DNA from: JBOGCH01 sp051656645
GTDB lineage: Bacteria > Bacteroidota > Bacteroidia > Bacteroidales > Marinifilaceae
Length of the DNA stretch: 64,000 nucleotides
Direction: 5' to 3'
NCBI GenBank assembly: GCA_051656645.1
Contig: JBOGCH010000003.1
Coordinates: 13,946 to 77,945 of the forward strand
A program made the position numbers and the translations under genes. The notes under the pieces were generated by a model, which saw only the letters and a list, made by a program, of their open reading frames with translations, was not told the DNA's origin and made no database searches. Below, one piece after another: positions 45,917 to 55,013 of this stretch (the stretch's first letter is position 1; each line of letters begins with the position of its first letter).

Positions 45917-46591
45917 TTATTTTATACGCTGTAATTTTTTATGATAATTATTTAATAATTTAATATCCTTCTGTTTATAGTAAAATGATGCGATACTATT
46001 TGGCAAAATATCCTTTAAAATAGAATTCATTTTTAAGATAGCTCTATTTATAAAACTTGTTTTATATACAATAGGAATATTCCATGTTTTTCCATACTCG
46101 AAAATAAAGAAATTCATATAATCTTTTGGAATTAAGAATTCTTTATCAATAAAATTAATTGATATACATTCGTCAAGTATGTAGGCTGGAATACGTTCAC
46201 CACAGCAATTTCTAATATCTCCATCTTTATGGAAAAAATAAATGTCAATATATTCATTATTCCTTATAATTGAAATTAAGCCACGCTTATCGTATCGCGC
46301 AACTTTGAAACCATATTCTTCAATAGATGGTAATGATTTAATAAATTGAGCTTGATTTTCTTCAAGCATAAATAAATCGATGTCTTCATCATGAGAAATA
46401 AAGTCGCCATCTCTTATAACGCCTAATAATGTACCATAAATTAAACCAAATGTAAGATTATGTTTCTGCATAATCTCATGAAACAGCTGTAAATTTTCTT
46501 TTGCAATGGTTTTATTTATTTGTTTACGACCATGGTACAAAGGGATGTTTTGATATTGATAACTGAAGTTGTCTATTTTGATAGTAGGCAT
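45917..46591 (-). CDS. LicD-family phosphotransferase
   Basis: A 224-residue LicD-type protein. The acidic metal motif is in SHDEDIDLFM, after the family-typical LIYGTLLGVIRDGDF. LicD enzymes move phosphocholine, or related phospho-alcohols such as ribitol or ethanolamine phosphate, from a CDP carrier to surface glycans. The only CDP-donor candidate in the window is the fusion protein at 40064-41884. There is no choline kinase or choline transporter, which argues against phosphocholine taken from outside. Its end abuts the GT2 gene (13-base gap). Confidence 0.88.
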   Translation of the reverse strand: MPTIKIDNFSYQYQNIPLYHGRKQINKTIAKENLQLFHEIMQKHNLTFGLIYGTLLGVIRDGDFISHDEDIDLFMLEENQAQFIKSLPSIEEYGFKVARYDKRGLISIIRNNEYIDIYFFHKDGDIRNCCGERIPAYILDECISINFIDKEFLIPKDYMNFFIFEYGKTWNIPIVYKTSFINRAILKMNSILKDILPNSIASFYYKQKDIKLLNNYHKKLQRIK

Positions 46592-46592
46592 A

Positions 46593-47519
46593 TTATCGAC
46601 GATTTAAAATAATTTGTTTAATCTGTTTTTTTATAGAGAATGGAATCTTTGCTGATATGTAATTATACAGGGAGTTATTCTTTTTATAAAAATTATAATC
46701 AAATTCGGCATCTGGGACAATATATTTCGGATGAACCAATGGAAAGCCAAGATCACCTATTTCTAATAATTTTTCTCTAACTATGCCTTGCGTGTGCGTT
46801 GCACTCTCACCAAAACCTATATTTGAAATTAAATTTTGACATGGGAATATCGTTAAACAGTTGTTTGCTGCAAGTGTAAAATACCATTGCCAATCCCATG
46901 CACTTACGATATTCTTATCGATACAATTTAGTCTATATTTCCAATAATTAATATCTAATGACCGGTATCCCATATTAGCAATGATAGATTCAGTTTGTTC
47001 TGTTCCTCGCCAGTCCATATTTATGTCCATAAGTTTCCATGCACGTCTCCAGGTAGCCCAGCCCCAACAAGCTTTATATTTTGAAAAGATATAAGAAGAT
47101 TCCCTAGAGATTGATCCATTAACTTGATTATAGCCGGCTATCATTCCAATTCTTGCGTCATGCTCGTATCGTTTAAGTAATTCTTCGGCAAATTTATAGA
47201 AGGATACTGAGATGATACAGTCATCCTCGAGTATTATCCCAGAATATTCATGGTCGAAGAACCAGTCAATTGCGGTTCTAACTCCGCTTGAACAACCTAA
47301 GTTAGTCTCTCTGAATAATTCATGGACAGTACAAGGCCAATCAATCTGAGATACTAATTCTTTACGTAAATTATGGACAATATCCGTTTCATCTTTCACA
47401 TGAGATCTTGGGCCATCACTTGCTAAATATAAAACGGAAGGTTTTAAATGTTTAATAGCTTTAAAGCTATTGGATGCAATTTCTCTACGATTAAAAAATA
47501 TAAATAAGATAGGGAGCAT
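46593..47519 (-). CDS. GT-A type glycosyltransferase, HlpA-like
   Basis: A 308-residue nucleotide-diphospho-sugar transferase fold protein. Features are the start LPILFIFFNRREIASNSFKAI, LYLASDGPR, the RETNLGCSSGV segment and IILEDDCIIS with a DDC metal motif. A conserved WGWATWRRAWK follows. It is common in Bacteroidetes polysaccharide loci. The donor and acceptor are unknown. It is packed one base from the LicD gene. Confidence 0.85.
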   Translation of the reverse strand: MLPILFIFFNRREIASNSFKAIKHLKPSVLYLASDGPRSHVKDETDIVHNLRKELVSQIDWPCTVHELFRETNLGCSSGVRTAIDWFFDHEYSGIILEDDCIISVSFYKFAEELLKRYEHDARIGMIAGYNQVNGSISRESSYIFSKYKACWGWATWRRAWKLMDINMDWRGTEQTESIIANMGYRSLDINYWKYRLNCIDKNIVSAWDWQWYFTLAANNCLTIFPCQNLISNIGFGESATHTQGIVREKLLEIGDLGFPLVHPKYIVPDAEFDYNFYKKNNSLYNYISAKIPFSIKKQIKQIILNRR

Positions 47520-47529
47520 AACATGTTAT

Positions 47530-48639
47530 TTAATACAATTCCTCGACATTGAGGCCATTATGGTTATAGTTGGTACGAATTTCAAATTTAGGTTCATTTT
47601 GTTGAATCCAATATAATAAATAACTACTATATGGGATATAACAATTGGGTTTAATTAACCAACTATAACCAGTATATAATGCAATGACCAGAAATATCAT
47701 TTTCATTATATTTCTAGATGTGTTAATATGAATATCTATTATTGAGCAAATTATAAGAATATAAAATGGTAAAGGGAAGAATGAAAATCTTTGGAGTACA
47801 TTCATCTTATAGGCCACTAAATTAAGAATGAGATAAATAAAGGCCATATTGTATATCCATTCTTTGTCTCTCCAATATTTTATTAATGATTCTTTGAAAG
47901 CTAGCATATAAAATAAAACTAGAATTCGGATCAATAAACTAGGCGTAAAGATTGAAGTCTCAGAATTAGCGTTATTTAAATAATAAGCTAACCGATTGTA
48001 TAAATCGAAATTTATAGTCTTTATAGGCAAAAAAATGTCCGTTATATTAAAAAAAGCTAGATATAAAAATAAAATGGAATATACAATGAAGAGAATCTTT
48101 GTTGAGAATCGCTGTTGTGTAATCCAATAAAGGGGTAAGGTTATAATTGCAGTTAAATGCATAGACGAGGCCAAGCAGCCTCCCAATATATACAATAAAG
48201 GTTTTTTCTCTTCGATAAATCTAGTGCTGTATAAGAATATTGAAATGGCAATTAATGATCTGAAAGGGCAATCAATGAACAAATATAGACAATATGAGGA
48301 GATCAGCAATGTCAGGGCCATATAAATATTCTCTTGATATCGTTTTAAGAAATCCCATAGGAGATAGAAGCATATAAACTTAATTCCACAATGAAACCAC
48401 CAAAAACTGACTCCAATTTTATGGAATGTATTTGAAAGGAGCATATAACCAGGTTCAACATGTCTGACAGCAAAGTCTGTATAGTAATATTGTTCGTAAT
48501 TGCGCCAATCACTTCCAGTCATATAACTGAAAGAAAAAAATATAGCTAATATAGTGAAGACTGCATAGTCAATTTTTCGCTGCTGCTCAATATAACTAAG
48601 TGCAAATGTCAGAAGAATGATAGCGTAATATATAATCAT
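47530..48639 (-). CDS. EpsG/Wzy-like polysaccharide polymerase
   Basis: A 369-residue polytopic membrane protein of about 10 or more helices with the EpsG-like features SYMTGSDWRNYEQYYY near the N-terminus and EPGYMLL. It is the only candidate for the Wzy polymerase in the cluster. Together with the Wzx flippase and Wzz-like protein it points to a Wzy-dependent pathway. Confidence 0.85.
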   Translation of the reverse strand: MIIYYAIILLTFALSYIEQQRKIDYAVFTILAIFFSFSYMTGSDWRNYEQYYYTDFAVRHVEPGYMLLSNTFHKIGVSFWWFHCGIKFICFYLLWDFLKRYQENIYMALTLLISSYCLYLFIDCPFRSLIAISIFLYSTRFIEEKKPLLYILGGCLASSMHLTAIITLPLYWITQQRFSTKILFIVYSILFLYLAFFNITDIFLPIKTINFDLYNRLAYYLNNANSETSIFTPSLLIRILVLFYMLAFKESLIKYWRDKEWIYNMAFIYLILNLVAYKMNVLQRFSFFPLPFYILIICSIIDIHINTSRNIMKMIFLVIALYTGYSWLIKPNCYIPYSSYLLYWIQQNEPKFEIRTNYNHNGLNVEELY

Positions 48640-48642
48640 TGA

Positions 48643-49788
48643 TTAGTAGTAAATTGATTTGACAAAATCATTCCATCTTTTTTTCCATTTTTCATATGAA
48701 AAACCTAGCATCGCTGATTCATGTCCATTTTTTACAATGTTACAAAACTCCAGTTTAGGTAAATTAAGGATATGCTCTAGGGCATCATCCAGAGCTTTCT
48801 CCTCTGGGGCACATAATGTTCCGTTAAAAGAATCTATAATCATATTAGTCATTCCTCCCACATGTGTAGCAACAACATAACAGCCTGCGGCCATAGCTTC
48901 GCATAATGATAGAGAGGTCCCTTCAGAGAATATCGTAGGAACGACTGCTATATCAAAATGTTTATGAAAACTAATACTTTCTTTTGATTCAAAAGATGTA
49001 ATTGTAACTCGTGCATAATTGTCAAACTCCTTATGCAAATAATCAGATAATAAACCAGATCCTGCAAATGTAATATCTACATGGTCATATTTGTCTAATA
49101 ACTTCTTAGCTACATTGGCAAACATAATTGTTCCGCGATAATTAACAAACCTCCTAGCAAATAGAATCTTAACTTGATTATTCTGTGATTGTAATTTTCG
49201 TGATAATTCATCATTATTGATATATTCAGAACAATAGTTTGGAATAACAGCTACTCTTTTATCTTTTGGTATAGTGTCTAGTGTTCTGTACCAGTTGTAG
49301 TAATTATAATCAACACAGATACTATTTCGGACTCGATGAAATCGACTAATATTCCGTAAGCATCTAAGTAATTTGTTAATCCGTGATAACCATAAATTAT
49401 ATCCCCAGAACCCAGGAATAAAATCTTTTGGAATATCGAAAGCTATCCCATGCTGAATAGCAATAGTATACTGATGTTTCGATTTAATATTTATCTGATC
49501 AGTTGCTATTATATATACACCATTAGGACCATTCTCTTTAAAGAGAAGATCATATATTTTCTGATATGATTTACTATTGTCTTGAAATGTATTTACAGAT
49601 CTAATAGTAATTTTATTTACCTGATCTTCTAATTGGTCATTACCAGGTTGGACAATTATTATTTTTTCTGATGAATCCTTCAGTGCAATAGATAAATCAC
49701 GAATATAAGTTTCAACGCCACCGATATTATATGATCTGGAGGAGAAATTATATATAGGAGGAGTTATGATAATTGTGAAAGGTATCAT
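48643..49788 (-). CDS. Glycosyltransferase family 4 type
   Basis: A 381-residue GT-B enzyme. The N-terminal half has GGVETYIRDLSIAL. The C-terminal half has VKILFARRFVNYRGTIMF, ITFAGSGLLSDYL and the donor-site stretch VVPTIFSEGTSLSLCEAMAAGC. Its start overlaps the wecB stop by 4 bases (ATGA on the minus strand), so the two genes are translationally coupled. Confidence 0.92.
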   Translation of the reverse strand: MIPFTIIITPPIYNFSSRSYNIGGVETYIRDLSIALKDSSEKIIIVQPGNDQLEDQVNKITIRSVNTFQDNSKSYQKIYDLLFKENGPNGVYIIATDQINIKSKHQYTIAIQHGIAFDIPKDFIPGFWGYNLWLSRINKLLRCLRNISRFHRVRNSICVDYNYYNWYRTLDTIPKDKRVAVIPNYCSEYINNDELSRKLQSQNNQVKILFARRFVNYRGTIMFANVAKKLLDKYDHVDITFAGSGLLSDYLHKEFDNYARVTITSFESKESISFHKHFDIAVVPTIFSEGTSLSLCEAMAAGCYVVATHVGGMTNMIIDSFNGTLCAPEEKALDDALEHILNLPKLEFCNIVKNGHESAMLGFSYEKWKKRWNDFVKSIYY

Positions 49789-50933
49789 TGTAAAAGAATA
49801 TTTGTAATACGTTCTGCACTTTGCCCGTCTCCATATGGGTTACATGCATGGCTCATTAGTGCATATGCATCTTTGTCTTGAATTAAAATACAAAGTTCAT
49901 TAACAATCTTATCAATAGAAGTCCCAACTAATTTAACTGTGCCTGCTTCTACGGCCTCTGGACGTTCAGTGGTATCGCGCATCACAAGTACAGGTTTTCC
50001 AAGCGACGGGGCTTCTTCTTGAATTCCTCCGCTATCTGTCATTATGATATAAGCTTTGCTCATTAACATAACAAATGGTAGATAATCTATTGGTTCTGTG
50101 AAGTGTACATTATGAACTCTATCCTTATGAGTACCAAATATTTCTTCAATAGGCTTTCTAACATTGGGATTAAGGTGCATAGGATATATAAAATCGATAG
50201 TTGGGAATTTTTCTGCAACTTGTTTTATTCCTAAACATATATTTTTAAAACCTTCGCCGAAATTCTCTCTTCGATGACCAGTGATTAGAATAAATGGACG
50301 TGTACCTTCAATATTTTCAATACTGATGCCAGAGCTTAATAACTGCTCTTTTGTATTCACCTTCACATTATCATCAGTCTTTAATACCTCAGAAATATAA
50401 TGTAATGAATCAATAACTGTGTTACCTGTTATATAAATATGATTGCTATCAATATTTTCGTTCACTAAGTTTTGTTTACTGAGTAGAGTTGGGGCAAAAT
50501 GGAATGTCGCAATTCTTGATGTTAATTGTCTATTCGCTTCTTCTGGCCATGGGCTATATAAGTTATAAGTTCTCAGTCCAGCTTCTACATGACCTATTTT
50601 AATTTGCTCATAAAATGCAGCTAATGCAGCAGCAAATGATGTTGTTGTATCACCATGCACTAATACAATATCAGGTTTTTCTTTTCTAAAGATATCTCTA
50701 AGGCCAAGTAATATTTGAGTTGTAATGTCAAATAAATCTTGTCCCGGTTTCATAATATTTAGATCATACTCAGGTTTAATATTGAATAACTCCAATATGC
50801 TATCAAGCATCTGACGGTGTTGCCCTGTAACACAAGTTATGATATTACAATCTTGTGCTTTTAATTTATTTACGACAGGAGCCATCTTTATTGCCTCTGG
50901 TCTTGTTCCAAATACTGCTATTATTTTCTTCAT
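49785..50933 (-). CDS. wecB: UDP-N-acetylglucosamine 2-epimerase (non-hydrolysing)
   Basis: A 382-residue cytoplasmic enzyme converting UDP-GlcNAc to UDP-ManNAc. Motifs are VFGTRPEAIKMAPV at the N-terminus, VHGDTTTSFAAALAAF, HVEAGLRT, GHRRENFG and DSGGIQEEAPSLGKP. No UDP-ManNAc dehydrogenase (WecC) gene is present, so ManNAc itself, or a derivative made by the SDR enzyme, could enter the glycan. Its 5' end overlaps the 3' end of the Wzz-like gene by 68 bases. Confidence 0.96.
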   Translation of the reverse strand: MKKIIAVFGTRPEAIKMAPVVNKLKAQDCNIITCVTGQHRQMLDSILELFNIKPEYDLNIMKPGQDLFDITTQILLGLRDIFRKEKPDIVLVHGDTTTSFAAALAAFYEQIKIGHVEAGLRTYNLYSPWPEEANRQLTSRIATFHFAPTLLSKQNLVNENIDSNHIYITGNTVIDSLHYISEVLKTDDNVKVNTKEQLLSSGISIENIEGTRPFILITGHRRENFGEGFKNICLGIKQVAEKFPTIDFIYPMHLNPNVRKPIEEIFGTHKDRVHNVHFTEPIDYLPFVMLMSKAYIIMTDSGGIQEEAPSLGKPVLVMRDTTERPEAVEAGTVKLVGTSIDKIVNELCILIQDKDAYALMSHACNPYGDGQSAERITNILLQ

Positions 50934-51930
50934 GTGCGTTAGGATTGATAAAAACCATTATAAAAATAAGTGGAAAACAGAAACTAAAAATGATGCAACC
51001 TATGATCAACATTATTTTAGATGTTCCAATCGCAGGGTACACTATATGTGCTTTCTCGATAACGATAAGAGTTGGATCATGTTTTAGGTTCGATATTAGA
51101 TCTGTTATAGTGCGATTTATTGCTTGTGCATGCAAATAAACATATCGATTCGATAAATTAGCGATAGCATCATTAAAATTGCCATTATTAAAATTGCTAT
51201 TATAGAATTCTTGTTCAATAAGAATTTTGTTATATACTTGTTTTAATTGGAATACAACCTGTTGTTCCATATTAAGTCTGCATATTGGATTATTAAGATC
51301 AGTATTAGGAGATAAGAACTCGTTGTTAATTTTCTGTAGGAGAAAATCGCTTGCGAATACGTAGTCTCTCATGATTAAATTTGAATATAATTGTATATAG
51401 AATAATTGTATCTGCAAAAATAAATATCGACAAACTTCTTTATTATATATATCAACTGGAATATTAGAAGATACTAATGAAATATCTTCAATATCCACGA
51501 AAGTTATAACGTTCGTGGATACAGAAGAATCGATATAATGTGTAAGATATTCAAAGTTGTTAATAATATTAGTTTGAAGATAATTATTTAATTGTTCTAT
51601 ATATAACGCTAATGAGTTTACTGCGTTGTCTGGGTTATCTACAGTAATTTCAGCGCATATAATGTTTTGAGTCGGTGAACTTATTCTATTGTGCTCAGTC
51701 GGATTATCTACACAATTATGATATATTGAATCTATATAATTCATCACATTGGTGTTGAGATGAATGTATTGATTATGATTCCAATATAATCGTGATTCTG
51801 TATTATATAAAGTTTGGCCTGGCTTGAAGAAATAAAAATAAGAAGATAATGTAATAGTAAGACTTAGTATAAAAATCCATTTAAAGCGTATTACGATTTT
51901 AATAACTTCTGAAATAGAGATATTTTTCAT
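50866..51930 (-). CDS. Wzz-like chain-length determinant
   Basis: A 354-residue inner-membrane protein with one membrane segment near the N-terminus (FKWIFILSLTITLSSYFYFF) and one near the C-terminus (MLIIGCIIFSFCFPLIFIM). A largely helical periplasmic domain lies between them, which is the Wzz layout. Sequence conservation is low and there is no kinase domain, so it would be a regulator of chain length rather than a BY-kinase. The last 22 codons overlap wecB. Confidence 0.75.
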   Translation of the reverse strand: MKNISISEVIKIVIRFKWIFILSLTITLSSYFYFFKPGQTLYNTESRLYWNHNQYIHLNTNVMNYIDSIYHNCVDNPTEHNRISSPTQNIICAEITVDNPDNAVNSLALYIEQLNNYLQTNIINNFEYLTHYIDSSVSTNVITFVDIEDISLVSSNIPVDIYNKEVCRYLFLQIQLFYIQLYSNLIMRDYVFASDFLLQKINNEFLSPNTDLNNPICRLNMEQQVVFQLKQVYNKILIEQEFYNSNFNNGNFNDAIANLSNRYVYLHAQAINRTITDLISNLKHDPTLIVIEKAHIVYPAIGTSKIMLIIGCIIFSFCFPLIFIMVFINPNAHEENNSSIWNKTRGNKDGSCRK

Positions 51931-51968
51931 GTTGCAATGATTGTATAGCAGGTTTTAGTTTAGTGGTA

Positions 51969-52982
51969 TTATAGGTTATTTATATATAACATACTCATTC
52001 TTTGTATAATAATTTGTTTGCTTTGATTCTGAATATTGAAAAATATGCCATTAGGTAAATATACTAGGCAATTTGAACAATTCTCAATAGATCCATCATA
52101 GCCACCTATTACCGCATTCCCATTCTCATCCTTCGGTAGCTGCTCGTATAGTGAGCGCCACGTGCCTAGGTCGCTCCAACCGAATGATGCTGGGAGTACG
52201 TAGATGTTATTGGCGCGTTCCATGATGGCATAGTCTATGGAGATAGATTTGCAGGTAGGAAACATGCCGTCTATATCCGCTTGCTCTTGCTCTGCATAGA
52301 AGGATGAGGAGAGATGGTCAAATAGAGCTGCTATTTCAGGTTCAAAAGTGCGGAAAGCCTTTTCGATAGTATTAACGTTCCAAATAAAGATACCGGAGTT
52401 CCAATAGTAACCGCCTACTGCAAGGTATTGTTCTGCCGTTGCATGATCCGGTTTCTCTTTAAATGCAGCTACTTTCACTATGGAGGTATCTCCTTCGCAT
52501 TGCTTAATATAGCCGTAGCCCGTTTCTGGACGAGTTGGTAACATTCCTAAAGTAAGTATGTTATCTTGGGTGGCTGTGAAAGCTAAACTGTCGCGTATAA
52601 TGCGTTGAAATTCTATCACGTCAGTAACCAAATGGTCTGAAGGAGTTACAACTAAATTCGCATCTGGGTTGTGCTGCTTTATTTTCCATGTAACATAAGC
52701 AATGCAAGGAGCTGTGTTGCGCATGCACGGTTCAAGTAATATCTGTTGGGTCGGAATACCTGGTATTTGCTCTTCGACAAATTGTTTGTATTTTGCCGAT
52801 GTTACTACCCAAATATTCTGGGTTGGAATAATTCCTTTGAATCGGTCAACAGTCATCTGTATCATTGTGCGCCCTGTCCCCAATATATCAATAAATTGCT
52901 TCGGTTTTTCGGGTGTACTAAGAGGCCAGAATCGCGATCCCACCCCTCCGGCCATTATAACTAAATGATTATTATTTTCCAT
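51969..52982 (-). CDS. manC: Mannose-1-phosphate guanylyltransferase
   Basis: A 337-residue nucleotidyltransferase making GDP-mannose, the precursor for gmd and fcl. The N-terminal signature GGVGSRFWPLSTPEKPKQF is intact, as are VTPSDHLV, ETGYGYI, FKEKPD, YYWNSGIFIW and SIDYAIMERA. The C-terminal end is divergent and short: after SNCLVYLPNG the usual final strands ending in a VLLIC-type motif are replaced by an AT-rich tail ending MSMLYINNL. It is the first gene of the minus-strand polysaccharide cluster and follows a good promoter. No fused isomerase domain is present. Confidence 0.93.
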   Translation of the reverse strand: MENNNHLVIMAGGVGSRFWPLSTPEKPKQFIDILGTGRTMIQMTVDRFKGIIPTQNIWVVTSAKYKQFVEEQIPGIPTQQILLEPCMRNTAPCIAYVTWKIKQHNPDANLVVTPSDHLVTDVIEFQRIIRDSLAFTATQDNILTLGMLPTRPETGYGYIKQCEGDTSIVKVAAFKEKPDHATAEQYLAVGGYYWNSGIFIWNVNTIEKAFRTFEPEIAALFDHLSSSFYAEQEQADIDGMFPTCKSISIDYAIMERANNIYVLPASFGWSDLGTWRSLYEQLPKDENGNAVIGGYDGSIENCSNCLVYLPNGIFFNIQNQSKQIIIQRMSMLYINNL

Positions 52983-53005
52983 GCTTATCCTTGTTGCTTT
53001 GCACG

Positions 53006-53036
53006 CAAAGTTATGAAATAGGATTAAGTATTCAAT
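53006..53036 (-). promoter_or_regulatory. Promoter of the polysaccharide cluster
   Basis: Read on the minus strand: ATTG (53036-53033), 19 bases, TAACTTTG (53013-53006). One mismatch in the -33 box, otherwise the Bacteroidetes consensus. It would drive manC and the genes after it. There is no UpxY-like antiterminator gene here. Confidence 0.6.
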
Positions 53037-53068
53037 TTATTAATAACAATTTTGTAGCGTGGCTTCTC

Positions 53069-54286
53069 TTATCTCTGCGTTTTTGGTGTTGCCTTAAGCA
53101 GATTCACATAATCTACCGGAGTTTTTGATGTATAGTCCTTAAAAAATCCGTTAAATTCCTCAGTGTTGGAGAAACCAACCTGATTGGATAGGTTCTCAAC
53201 GTCTAGGATGTAATTTGGTCCCGACTCATAGATACATTGTTTAGCATATTCAATTCTAAGCTCATTTATCCAAGAAACAAATGATTGCTCATATTCCGTG
53301 CTAATGTATGTGGCAAGAGCGCGTGGTGTAATGTTTAGGCGTTCGGCAACATCGTTAATGGTTATATTAGGCTGAGTAAAGAAATGCTCATCGACAATCA
53401 TGGATATAAGTGTTTGTTTAATACTATCGTCCTTAGGGGTCCTAATAGGAGTAGCTTCACGTGTTTTTGTTGTTTTAAAACTTGTACTCTTTGAGGTTTG
53501 TTTTATTTGTCCTCGGTTAGCTGATTGTTTATATTGAGTCATCGCATTTGAATATCCTAAATGGATAAAGCTTAATGTAAATGCCACGTAAACGAGTGCC
53601 ATGACTATAGTCACAACAATATATAATATAGGTTCTGGATTCGCCATATAAACGCAAGCTACAACACCTGTTCCAAATGCAGTATAGAAAATGGTATTAA
53701 CAATGCGTTGTTCTGCTTTTAATACATTGGTTTGTATTTCATTCTGGGTAAATGGGTTGATACGTTTATGTGCACGGACAAGACGATATTGTTTATAATA
53801 TTGAAATAGCATATTCATAAATACAACAAACATACATAGTCTTAGAAGTACCGGTATTTTATATACATGGCGCACAAAATCGCCTAAATTTGTATAAACA
53901 TAGTCTTTCTCAAAGAATATACTTATACCATAAAGTATCATTACTGCTGCTGCAGGTGCAAGCATTTTCAATACTTTCTTTATGGTAACGTCTTGCGGAG
54001 CCACCATCATCATGATACCAAAAAATAGTATACAACTTTGAACAATACTCATAATAAGTATAGGCAAGGCAAATACCTCTGCGGCATTAAAATATTTATC
54101 TCCCCATAGAAATATAAATAAGCTTGCAAAGGCTACTAATTCAAAACAGGCTGCCAAGATAATTCTAGACTTGAACATTTGTCCCGGAATCTTGCTATTG
54201 AATTTAGCAACCAAAAGAATAAACCCGCATATAAACATGGTTAAGATGTTTACAACAGAAACGGTGGTATGTATTGTAGTGAGCAT
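53069..54286 (-). CDS. Membrane-bound AraC-family regulator
   Basis: A 405-residue protein. The first about 240 residues contain seven or eight hydrophobic segments. After a charged linker (about 245-285) an AraC-type helix-turn-helix pair occupies about 295-395 (ITINDVAERLNITPRALATYI and VENLSNQVGFSNTEEFNGFFKDY). It looks like a membrane sensor that binds DNA directly without a separate kinase. It lies 86 bases upstream of manC on the same strand and is a candidate regulator of the polysaccharide cluster, but its targets are not shown by sequence. Confidence 0.88.
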   Translation of the reverse strand: MLTTIHTTVSVVNILTMFICGFILLVAKFNSKIPGQMFKSRIILAACFELVAFASLFIFLWGDKYFNAAEVFALPILIMSIVQSCILFFGIMMMVAPQDVTIKKVLKMLAPAAAVMILYGISIFFEKDYVYTNLGDFVRHVYKIPVLLRLCMFVVFMNMLFQYYKQYRLVRAHKRINPFTQNEIQTNVLKAEQRIVNTIFYTAFGTGVVACVYMANPEPILYIVVTIVMALVYVAFTLSFIHLGYSNAMTQYKQSANRGQIKQTSKSTSFKTTKTREATPIRTPKDDSIKQTLISMIVDEHFFTQPNITINDVAERLNITPRALATYISTEYEQSFVSWINELRIEYAKQCIYESGPNYILDVENLSNQVGFSNTEEFNGFFKDYTSKTPVDYVNLLKATPKTQR

Positions 54287-54455
54287 ATAATGTGTTTTTT
54301 ATTGTTTACAATTTAGTTGCACAAGCGGGGCCTGTGTAGATGTTATACGAGTTATTTCTTTCCGGTTTTCATGAAATCCTTTTTCTAAACGCTTTTTTTC
54401 AAAGTTTATAGTATATATGATTTTTGTTAAAGGAATAAGTCCCAAGAAACTCAAT

Positions 54456-54495
54456 AAAAAATGGCTCTTGCCACAATGTGTAGCAAGAGCCATTC
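54456..54495 (-). terminator. Terminator of the panC-panD-hldE operon
   Basis: On the minus strand a 12-bp stem (54484-54495 with 54461-54472) is followed by a T-rich run (complement of 54456-54460). It lies 23 bases after the last gene of that operon. I reject a 64-residue ORF that overlaps it. Confidence 0.8.
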
Positions 54496-54517
54496 CAAGT
54501 AATAACTAAATATTTGT

Positions 54518-55009
54518 TTATTTCTGAGATTTCTCAATGATCGAAGTCGTTGAATATCCTTCAACAAAATCAATGGTACATACTTTACCGCCGTTTTGAG
54601 TAACAATGTCATATCCAACAATATCCTCAACAGCATAGTCCGATCCTTTTACAAGAATATCCGGGACAATAGCTGAAATTACCTCATAAGGAGTGTCTTC
54701 GTCAAAGAAGATTACCATATCAACAAATTCCAGTGCAGCCATTAGTAATGCGCGTGCTTCAGCGTTGTTAATTGGTCGCTCCTCCCCTTTTAATCTTTTA
54801 ATGGATGCATCAGTATTCAGAGCAACAATTAGTCTGCCCCCCAGGGCCGCAGCTTGCGCAAGATATTCAACATGCCCACGATGTAGGATATCAAAACATC
54901 CGTTTGTAAAGACAATTTTTTCATCCCGATAACGCCACACTTTTAATTTTGTGGCTAAATCATTGCTATCAAGGATAATTTTTGAACGTATATGCGCAAG
55001 ATGATTCAT
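54518..55009 (-). CDS. hldE: Heptose 1-phosphate adenylyltransferase, RfaE2 type
   Basis: A 163-residue cytidylyltransferase-fold protein equal to the C-terminal domain of HldE/RfaE. It activates D-glycero-beta-D-manno-heptose 1-phosphate with ATP for lipopolysaccharide core synthesis. It has FTNGCFDILHRGHVEYL with the HxGH motif, and VKGSDYAVEDIVG followed by the late GYSTTSIIEK. The kinase half is not fused here and must be encoded elsewhere. It lies 4 bases after panD in an apparent operon. Confidence 0.93.
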   Translation of the reverse strand: MNHLAHIRSKIILDSNDLATKLKVWRYRDEKIVFTNGCFDILHRGHVEYLAQAAALGGRLIVALNTDASIKRLKGEERPINNAEARALLMAALEFVDMVIFFDEDTPYEVISAIVPDILVKGSDYAVEDIVGYDIVTQNGGKVCTIDFVEGYSTTSIIEKSQK

Positions 55010-55013
55010 AGGC

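Noticed and set aside
36095..52982. Prophage or genomic island with mobility genes
   Set aside because: The region is AT-rich and variable in character but contains only polysaccharide genes; there is no integrase, transposase or tRNA at either end.
54299..54493. 64-codon minus-strand ORF between hldE and the AraC gene
   Set aside because: Its first codons lie in the terminator stem and it shows no conserved feature.
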